Shown: positions 7,442-12,185 of the stretch, in pieces
Layout: each line of letters begins with the position of its first letter
How positions within the stretch are numbered: position 1 is the stretch's first letter
Origin: Bacteriovorax stolpii
GTDB taxonomy: Bacteria; Bdellovibrionota; Bacteriovoracia; Bacteriovoracales; Bacteriovoracaceae
DNA length: 12,185 nucleotides
Assembly: GCA_945862475.1 (NCBI GenBank)
Contig: CAMAYW010000032.1
Span: forward strand, 1-12,185
Reading direction: 5' to 3'
The notes under the pieces: model-generated
What the model was told of the DNA's origin: nothing
The model's database searches: none
The model's input: only the letters and a program-made list of their open reading frames with translations
Position numbers and translations under genes: made by a program

Positions 7442-8834
7442 TTGCCCCCATTAGTCCATGAAGATTCGCCATGGAAATTCCGGATAACATCGATCCAACA
7501 ATCCCAAGAAAGCCTTGATCAGTTCCAATAATAAATAAATTTTTAAAAGGCGTCCTTCCATCTCTAGATTTATCAATTGAACCATAAACAGTTCCATTGA
7601 GATGCCAAGTGTAGCGCTCAATTGTCATAGGAGAAAAAATATCCTGAAAGAGAACCTTGCCATCAAACTTTGGGACTAAAGTTTTTATAAGCTGAAGTGA
7701 AGACTCTCCAACTTTATTCTTCATGGAATCGTAGCTAGACTTATCAAGCTCTCTCCATTGTGAGTAATTCGCCATAAAAGTTAAACGAACAGTTCCCTCA
7801 CCATCTTGATTGAGTGATTCATAGTTATCTGGGAAACAAATCACCGCCGAGGAAGAATCAAAAAAATGATTTGCAGGACGATAGGCGTATTTATTTGAAT
7901 TATTATAAAAAATAATCGTTGAATCATTTTGATCAATTGGAATTTTTTTATCTAAAATAAAAATACTCTCCATGAATGTCATCGCACCAATTCGTGGAGT
8001 CGTCGTCATTCCAGGAGTTAACCGAACAGTTTCAGGATAACCAATAGAAGATAAAATGACTGGCGCATAAAACTCTTCACCGTTTGCAACCACTCCAAAG
8101 GCTTCCCCTGAGTCATTAATCAGAATTTTTGAAACCGCAGTTTTAAAACGGAGATCAGCATTGAGATCATTTATTTTTTTCATTAAAAGAGAAAGGATTG
8201 TTCTTACTCCTCCCTCTGGTCTTCCGAACCCTTCAAAATAAAGGGATTTAAACATAATTACGAACTGAGCGAAATCCATATCATCTTCCCACGCCGAACC
8301 ATAGATCAGAAGAGGACACAGAATCATTTCGATGAGTAAATCATCTTTAATAAATTCTTTTAAAACGGCCCTCGATGAAGAGTAAGGGATAGAAAGATCA
8401 AGCTCATTAAAGGAGCGAACCTTGTCAGTAAGTTTTAAAAAATGATCCATTTCTGAAGGAAATTTCTCCGAGATCTCAGAAAGTAAAAGTTCAAAATCAT
8501 TTGAGAATTTTAACTCAACACCTGGAAATAAAATTTTCGAATGAGTCTGAGGACAAAGTTTAAAATCATCATAGGAAAGACGCAGCTGTTTTAAAAGTTT
8601 TGAAAAGGGCTTTCCCTTTTCACCTTTTTTAATAAAATTTGTTAAAGCATGAAGGCCAACATCGAATTGCCTAACTCCACCTTTATCAAAATTTCTTCGC
8701 TGATAATAAGAATTTAATCCTCCAGGAATGGAGTGCTTTTCTAGAATTAGAACCTTTTTATCAAACATCGCCAAACGGATGCCGGCGGCAAGCCCCGACA
8801 TCCCAGCGCCGATGACAATAGCATCGTATTTCAT
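7431..8834 (-). CDS. CrtI/phytoene desaturase-like FAD-dependent oxidoreductase (complete)
   Basis: A 467-residue flavoprotein of the CrtI/CrtISO/RetSat superfamily. The dinucleotide-binding motif 'VIGAGMSGLAAGIRLA' (7-22) is followed by Glu32 and the second FAD motif 'EKHSIPGGLNS' (32-42), then 'FDVGLHALTNF' (57-67). The C-terminal 'MTIERYTW...NGTVYG' (403-418) and 'LFIIGTDQGFLGIVGSML' (433-450) close the FAD site. Family enzymes desaturate, cis/trans-isomerise or saturate conjugated polyenes using FAD. No carotenoid gene (crtB, crtE) is present; neighbours are ketosynthase, ACP and ole genes, so an acyl-ACP or polyene acyl substrate is more likely than phytoene (inference). It starts 7 nt after the ACP stop with no good Shine-Dalgarno sequence, which suggests translational coupling. 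The distal fragment at 1-252 is a different member of the same family. Confidence 0.88.
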   Translation of the reverse strand: MKYDAIVIGAGMSGLAAGIRLAMFDKKVLILEKHSIPGGLNSYYQRRNFDKGGVRQFDVGLHALTNFIKKGEKGKPFSKLLKQLRLSYDDFKLCPQTHSKILFPGVELKFSNDFELLLSEISEKFPSEMDHFLKLTDKVRSFNELDLSIPYSSSRAVLKEFIKDDLLIEMILCPLLIYGSAWEDDMDFAQFVIMFKSLYFEGFGRPEGGVRTILSLLMKKINDLNADLRFKTAVSKILINDSGEAFGVVANGEEFYAPVILSSIGYPETVRLTPGMTTTPRIGAMTFMESIFILDKKIPIDQNDSTIIFYNNSNKYAYRPANHFFDSSSAVICFPDNYESLNQDGEGTVRLTFMANYSQWRELDKSSYDSMKNKVGESSLQLIKTLVPKFDGKVLFQDIFSPMTIERYTWHLNGTVYGSIDKSRDGRTPFKNLFIIGTDQGFLGIVGSMLSGISMANLHGLMGANEI

Positions 8835-8841
8835 CTAGAAA

Positions 8842-9087
8842 TTAAACAGTTGCAAATTTTGGAGACAGATAAGAAACGCAAGATGCAAGCGTTGCAAGTT
8901 TTGGATAGTCTTCTTGAGGAACTTCAACTTTATGACGTTTTCTTAGTTCCATAACGATATCTAGAAAATCCATTGAATCCAAATCAAGTTGCTCGCGTAG
9001 TGATTTTGCATCATCAAGATTAGAAACATCCTCATCTGGCGCGATATCTGAAATAATATCGATTACAATTTGTCTTACGTCTGCCAT
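8842..9087 (-). CDS. Acyl carrier protein, dedicated to the cluster
   Basis: An 81-residue acyl carrier protein. The phosphopantetheine attachment Ser38 is in 'LDLDSMDFLDIVMEL', the standard D-S-[ML] helix II start, and the acidic N-terminal helix is typical. The start is the ATG at 9087. AAGGAG lies at 9094-9099 (seven nucleotides upstream, overlapping the ketosynthase stop codon), whereas an upstream in-frame start at 9120 would add eleven residues ('MLRSILDKEIF') unlike ACP and has no site. The basic 'RKRHKVEVP' of helix III and the 'YPKLATLASCV' tail differ from the housekeeping AcpP pattern ('FDTEIPDEEAEKI'), pointing to a specialised carrier. It probably tethers growing chains for the adjacent ketosynthase, the convergent KR/DH/ER set and the CrtI-like enzymes; those partnerships are inferred from context. 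Confidence 0.93.
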   Translation of the reverse strand: MADVRQIVIDIISDIAPDEDVSNLDDAKSLREQLDLDSMDFLDIVMELRKRHKVEVPQEDYPKLATLASCVSYLSPKFATV

Positions 9088-9093
9088 AAAAAT

Positions 9094-9099
9094 CTCCTT
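9094..9099 (-). promoter_or_regulatory. Ribosome-binding site of the ACP gene (decides start)
   Basis: AAGGAG on the minus strand, seven nucleotides before the ATG at 9087 and overlapping the ketosynthase stop codon (9098-9100). It fixes the ACP start at 9087, not 9120, and implies that ribosomes terminating on the ketosynthase re-initiate on the ACP. Confidence 0.85.
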
Positions 9100-10336
9100 A
9101 TCCAATATACTTCTTAACAATCAATGCTGAATTTATCCCAAGCATCCCAAAAGAGTTGTTGAGAATATAATTTATATTCCCAACATATTTTGCCTCATTT
9201 ATTACTAAATTTTTAATGTCGCACTGTGGATCAAGATCTGTGCAATTCATTCCTGGATGAACCAATCCGTCAACAAAGCTTGGGATATTTCCAGCAAGCT
9301 CCAAAGAACCGGCGGCACCCATGCAGTGGCCAATATGACCTTTAGTAAAATTAACAAAAGTTTTCTCGGAAGCTTCAAATGCAGCTCTTACTGCTTCGGA
9401 TTCATTCACATCCCCAGTTCCAGTTCCTGTTGCATGCATATTAACAATATCAATATCAGAGACTGTTAGGCCGGCCCGCTTGATTGCCTTATGCATACAC
9501 TGAACTTGTCTTTCGCTGTTAGGGTTAACAAAATCAGTCGCATCTGAATTTATTGCGTAGCCAACAATCTCCGCATAGATTTTTGCTCCACGTTTTTTTG
9601 CGTCAGAAAGACGCTCAAGAACATAAATACATCCACCTTCTGAGATAGCGATACCGTTTCTATTTTTATCTAAAGGCCGCGAAGCCTTTGAAGGATCTTC
9701 GTTCTGCGCAAGGGCCCCCTGAGCAGCAAAGGCAGCAAAAATACCAAAGGTTTGAGATGACTCAGAAATTCCACCAGCGAGTGCAAGATCGACTTCACCC
9801 AAGAGAAGTTGCTGAACACCTTGAATGATTCCAACGTTCCCTCCTGCACAGGCAGATCCAAGAGTATAGTGAGGTCCAGTGATGTTTAAATTTAAAGTGA
9901 CTTCACCGGCAGGGGAATTCGCAACCGTACGAGGGTTATGGTGAGGAGACCAAAGTTTCCAATCAAGACTGTTTTGATGCATCTGATAGATTTCTTCTTC
10001 CGTCTCAACATTACCGTGTTCAGTGATACCAATATAAACACCAACCATCGACTTATCTATAGTTTGCCAGTCAAGTTTAGCATCTTGAATGGCCTCATTG
10101 GCGCAATAGATAGAAACTGAACCTGCACGCGTTCCACGACGGCGAAGTTTTTTAGACTGGTATTTGTATTCATCAAAGTCGCACATACCAGCAACTTGCT
10201 TACCCATATAACGAACTTCATGGTGTTTTACACCCGACTTACATTCAAGGAGTGCCTTTCTAAAGTCGTTTAAATTATTACCGTTTGGTGCTGTTAGACC
10301 AATACCAGTCATTACAATTCGCTGTGTGTCATTCAT
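9098..10336 (-). CDS. FabF-type 3-oxoacyl-ACP synthase with altered gating loop
   Basis: A 412-residue KAS I/II-type condensing enzyme, the same length as FabF. The nucleophile Cys163 is in 'LGSACAGGN', the first catalytic His301 in 'VNMHATGTGTGD', Lys332 in 'FTKGHIGH' and the second His337 in 'GHIGHCMGAAG', so the Cys-His-His triad is intact and chain extension from malonyl-ACP is expected. The C-terminal loop that in FabF reads 'NSFGFGGTN' is here 'NSFGMLGIN' (394-402). The gatekeeper Phe is Met398, followed by Leu399 and Ile401 in place of Gly and Thr. This loop controls acyl access, so a different chain specificity is likely (inference). It is the first gene of the ole operon. AGGA lies nine bases before the ATG. 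It is followed by the ACP, whose ribosome-binding site overlaps its stop. An aryl-polyene-type KS or chain-length-factor-like partner is an alternative, but the full triad argues for catalysis. Confidence 0.9.
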   Translation of the reverse strand: MNDTQRIVMTGIGLTAPNGNNLNDFRKALLECKSGVKHHEVRYMGKQVAGMCDFDEYKYQSKKLRRRGTRAGSVSIYCANEAIQDAKLDWQTIDKSMVGVYIGITEHGNVETEEEIYQMHQNSLDWKLWSPHHNPRTVANSPAGEVTLNLNITGPHYTLGSACAGGNVGIIQGVQQLLLGEVDLALAGGISESSQTFGIFAAFAAQGALAQNEDPSKASRPLDKNRNGIAISEGGCIYVLERLSDAKKRGAKIYAEIVGYAINSDATDFVNPNSERQVQCMHKAIKRAGLTVSDIDIVNMHATGTGTGDVNESEAVRAAFEASEKTFVNFTKGHIGHCMGAAGSLELAGNIPSFVDGLVHPGMNCTDLDPQCDIKNLVINEAKYVGNINYILNNSFGMLGINSALIVKKYIG

Positions 10337-10378
10337 GACGAAAATTCCTATGACTTTTGAAAAAAAAAGATAGGAAAA

Positions 10379-10405
10379 TTTATACTGCCCGTCTTAATTT
10401 GTACA
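10379..10405 (-). promoter_or_regulatory. Candidate sigma-70 promoter of the ketosynthase-ACP-ole operon
   Basis: On the minus strand TATAAA (10379-10384) is a 5/6 match to the -10 box. TGTACA (10400-10405) is a 4/6 match to the -35 box, with a short 15-nt spacer. Transcription would begin about 35 nt before the ketosynthase ATG. It is the best candidate in the only non-coding stretch upstream of this seven-gene operon. The spacer is shorter than the usual 17, so the -35 assignment is weak and an activator may be involved. Confidence 0.4.
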
Positions 10406-10419
10406 GATAACAATTAAGA
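10392..10419. promoter_or_regulatory. Inverted repeat, candidate operator in the divergent promoter region
   Basis: TCTTAATT (10392-10399) and AATTAAGA (10412-10419) are perfect 8-bp inverted arms around a 12-base centre that contains the proposed -35 hexamer TGTACA. The geometry, 28 bp in total with two-fold symmetry, fits binding of a dimeric repressor that would block the ole-operon promoter. No regulator gene is in the window, and the site is AT-rich, so chance symmetry is possible. Confidence 0.35.
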
Positions 10420-10428
10420 ATGTGCAGC

Positions 10429-10457
10429 TTGATTTCCATTCATGCTTAAGCCATCAT
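10429..10457 (+). promoter_or_regulatory. Candidate sigma-70 promoter of the histone-doublet gene
   Basis: TTGATT (10429-10434) and CATCAT (10452-10457) are each 4/6 matches to the -35 and -10 consensus, with a 17-nt spacer. This would give a leader of about 40 nt that ends in the strong ribosome-binding site AAGGAG (10495-10500), six bases before the ATG. The match is moderate and no other candidate in the stretch is clearly better. Confidence 0.33.
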
Positions 10458-10506
10458 AGGTCGTACTTATTTTAAAGATATTCAAAGAGCACCCAAGGAG
10501 TTCCAA

Positions 10507-10905
10507 ATGGAAAGTCTGATCGTTATTTCAAAAGTTAAGAAATTTATCAAAGATACAGCAGATATGAACACTTCAGCTGGGTTCTTCGAGCCTCTTAATG
10601 CGGATATTGTAAAAGCTTGTCGCGATGCAATTAACCATACTCAGAAGCTAGGCAGAAAAACAGTTATGGGGAAAGATTTTAATCTCTACATCGAAAATGC
10701 TAATTTCGAGGAGGCCCTTGTCGTTGCTTCCAAGGTTAAAAAGCTCATTAAGGACGAGGCCGGTTTATCCACTTCTTCTCAGGCCATTGACCAACTTACA
10801 AATCGTGTTCAAACCGCATGCTTAAAAGCAATTGAGAATGCAAAATCTGATAAAAGAAAAACGGTAATGGATAGAGATTTTACAGCTCCAACGACTCTAG
10901 CCTAA
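10507..10905 (+). CDS. Bacterial histone doublet (two tandem histone folds)
   Basis: A 132-residue protein built of two copies of one domain with an exact period of 67 residues. Residues 4-58 and 71-125 align without gaps at 25 of 55 identical positions. Each copy has a short basic helix ('SKVKKFIKD' / 'SKVKKLIKD'), a loop with 'NTS' / 'STS', a long central helix with 'AC..AI' (37-42 / 104-109), and the loop 'RKTVM..DF' (50-58 / 117-125). This is the histone-fold order: alpha1, L1, alpha2, L2, alpha3. The loop corresponds to 'RKTIKAEDI' of archaeal HMfB. Single-domain proteins of this type are known in Bdellovibrio bacteriovorus (Bd0055), where they are abundant chromatin proteins. Two folds in one chain would make a pseudodimer that binds DNA. 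Copy 1 has 'GFFEPLN' where copy 2 has a more usual 'SQAIDQLT', so the halves have diverged. It has a strong AAGGAG site and is monocistronic; its end overlaps the transporter gene by 9 bp. Confidence 0.85.
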   Translation: MESLIVISKVKKFIKDTADMNTSAGFFEPLNADIVKACRDAINHTQKLGRKTVMGKDFNLYIENANFEEALVVASKVKKLIKDEAGLSTSSQAIDQLTNRVQTACLKAIENAKSDKRKTVMDRDFTAPTTLA

Positions 10906-12185
10906 TTTAATTTCCACCTCTGCCTTTTGTTCTTCCACAGCTTGTGGGCGAGTAAAAGGCAGAGATCCAAAATAAGAAACCGAACATACCGCCACAGTAA
11001 AGATCACTGGAAACTCCATCTCAATAACAAAATGAGCGATAACCCATGAGATAAAGCTCATTCCAATAGCTATTATAGCATTGACTGAAGTGCCGCGCTT
11101 GTCCCAAAGAGCGGCCATGGTGATCACAAGGATAGTGGGTCCGCCTAAACTTGAAGCGGTTTCAACTAATCCAACAATTGATTCAGATGAATAAGCTATA
11201 ACATAGGCAATAACACCAGAAATAAGAGTACAAATCCGAGCAATAAAAACTTTCTTGTCGTCCTTAATTTTTGGAAAAGTTGGATAGATTAAATTATGAG
11301 AAAGAAGAGCAGAACTCGCCAATAGAGTTGTATCCACTGTTGAAAGAATCGCAGAAACTAGTGCTCCTACAAAAATAATATAAAAGACATAATTAAGGTG
11401 AGTCTTTGCAAGCACGGGCATCAATGTCTCAGAATCTTGGAGGTTAGGAAGATAGTTGGCCCCTAAAAGACCGATAATAACTGGAATGCAACCGACTAAA
11501 AAATAAATCCCAGCCGCTCTGAGAGCTGAGTGATGTGCAATTTTCTCTGAACGACTAGAAGCAACTCGACTGACTAGTTCCTGAGACATAACAGAACCCA
11601 AAATAGGAACCATCCATAACTCGAGACGGCCGATGAAGCTTAAGCCACTCATCTCTCCCCCGCCAAAAGAGAGCTTTTCCTTTGGGATCAAAGCTAAAGC
11701 AGAACCTACCCCACCTAGATCAATCACAATTGCAGAAACTAAAAAGATGAGTCCAACAATGATCGCAATCCCTTGAATTAAATCTGCATACGCATCGGCA
11801 AGCATCCCACCTGACATCGTGTAAATAATCACAACACAGGCTGCGATTGTAACTGCAATCACGGGACCAAACTCAGTTGTTGAATGAAGTATTTGACCAA
11901 GAGCTCTTACCTGAGCACCCGCCCAAATAATTGAACTTGGAATCATAATAATAGCGGCCATTTTCTCAGTGACACTAGAGTACCTAGATCTGTAGAGATC
12001 AGGTATCGTAGTAATTTTTTTTCGCCATAAAACTTTAGAAAAGAAAAGCGCCATGACAAGAAGACAAATAGTGTAGCCCATGGGATCGGCATGAATGCTA
12101 GAGAGGCCATTCCTGTAAACAGCACCTGATGTTCCGATACAAGTTTCGGCACCAAACCAAGTTGCAAAGATAGAAAATGTTGCGA
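10897..12185 (-). CDS. Sodium:solute symporter (SSS family), N-terminus outside window
   Basis: The minus-strand frame is open from the right edge to the TAG at 10897-10899, giving 428 residues of a multi-pass inner-membrane transporter. The first visible residues read 'FATWFGAETCIGTSGAVYRN', the family's conserved TM1-TM2 region, so only about the first 50-60 residues are missing. The methionine encoded at 12079-12081 is internal, not the start. A block with 'GGMLADAYADLIQG' and the stretch 'SAILSTVDTTLLASS' match the SSS signature; the latter carries the Ser/Thr residues of the Na2 sodium site. Roughly ten or more hydrophobic spans are visible, followed by a short charged C-terminal tail. 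Family members couple Na+ entry to uptake of proline, pantothenate, sugars or other solutes; the substrate cannot be read here. Its 3' coding end contains a large inverted repeat and overlaps the convergent histone gene by 9 bp. Confidence 0.9.
   Translation of the reverse strand, partial: ATFSIFATWFGAETCIGTSGAVYRNGLSSIHADPMGYTICLLVMALFFSKVLWRKKITTIPDLYRSRYSSVTEKMAAIIMIPSSIIWAGAQVRALGQILHSTTEFGPVIAVTIAACVVIIYTMSGGMLADAYADLIQGIAIIVGLIFLVSAIVIDLGGVGSALALIPKEKLSFGGGEMSGLSFIGRLELWMVPILGSVMSQELVSRVASSRSEKIAHHSALRAAGIYFLVGCIPVIIGLLGANYLPNLQDSETLMPVLAKTHLNYVFYIIFVGALVSAILSTVDTTLLASSALLSHNLIYPTFPKIKDDKKVFIARICTLISGVIAYVIAYSSESIVGLVETASSLGGPTILVITMAALWDKRGTSVNAIIAIGMSFISWVIAHFVIEMEFPVIFTVAVCSVSYFGSLPFTRPQAVEEQKAEVEIKLG
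10918..10964. repeat. Large imperfect palindrome in the 3' end of the transporter gene
   Basis: CTCTGCCTTTT (10918-10928) and AAAAGGCAGAG (10954-10964) are perfect 11-bp inverted arms. Inside the 25-base centre lies a second hairpin, CCACA-gct-TGTGG (10935-10947), flanked by two 6-base unpaired sides. The element begins 12 bp after the histone-doublet stop, so a histone transcript reading through would fold here. No U-tract follows on either strand, so it is not a canonical intrinsic terminator. It could stabilise the 3' end or impede polymerase. Confidence 0.6.

Noticed and set aside
9088..9120. Eleven-codon N-terminal extension of the ACP
   Set aside because: It overlaps the ketosynthase end, is unlike ACP N-termini and lacks a ribosome-binding site; the ATG at 9087 has a good one.
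10507..10905. HU/IHF-type or other helical DNA-binding protein
   Set aside because: There is no beta-arm or HU signature; the twice-repeated 'RKTVM..DF' loop and helix order fit the histone fold.
12079..12081. ATG (minus strand) as start of the transporter gene
   Set aside because: The frame stays open to the right edge and encodes conserved SSS-family residues ('ATWFGAETCIGTSGAV') before this methionine.

Overview
The window is AT-rich, tightly packed bacterial chromosome. The best taxonomic clue is a 132-residue protein at 10507-10905 made of two tandem histone folds. Its helix and 'RKTVM..DF' loop pattern resembles the histones of Bdellovibrio-type bacteria, so a member of the Bdellovibrionota (for example a Bacteriovorax-like lineage) is my leading guess. 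This is inference from one gene and general composition, not a phylogenetic result.

Layout. Positions 1-2938 (+) hold the 3' end of one operon: the C-terminus of a CrtI/phytoene-desaturase-like FAD oxidoreductase, a FabG-type ketoreductase, a FabZ-type dehydratase, a FabI-like enoyl reductase, and an exported Gcw_chp-family beta-barrel protein. All junctions overlap or lie within a few bases. Positions 10336-2928 (-) hold a complete converging seven-gene operon, read in the order FabF-type ketosynthase, acyl carrier protein, second CrtI-like FAD oxidoreductase, OleA, OleB, OleC, OleD. The two operons meet tail to tail with an 11-bp overlap of coding ends. A 170-bp divergent intergenic region (10337-10506) separates the second operon from the histone-doublet gene (+). 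That gene in turn overlaps tail to tail with a sodium:solute symporter gene (-) that runs off the right edge. No gene-free stretch exceeds 300 bases. I saw no RNA gene, CRISPR array, insertion sequence or att site.

How the genes work together. OleA (Claisen condensation of two acyl thioesters), OleD (ketone reduction), OleC (beta-lactone synthesis) and OleB (beta-lactone decarboxylation) form the known head-to-head long-chain olefin pathway, and all key catalytic residues are visible. What stands out is that they share an operon with a ketosynthase, an ACP and a CrtI-like desaturase/isomerase, and face a second operon with a ketoreductase, dehydratase, enoyl-reductase homologue and another CrtI-like enzyme. 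The simplest reading (inference) is a dedicated, dissociated type II fatty-acid/polyene synthase whose unusual, probably polyunsaturated or cyclised, acyl chains are joined by Ole enzymes into a membrane hydrocarbon. The combination of KS, ACP, FabG/FabZ-type enzymes and CrtI-type oxidoreductases recalls the gene sets proposed for ladderane lipid synthesis in anammox bacteria. The product here cannot be read from sequence.

Two items deserve most attention: the fatty-acid-synthase/CrtI/Ole convergent locus, and the bacterial histone doublet.
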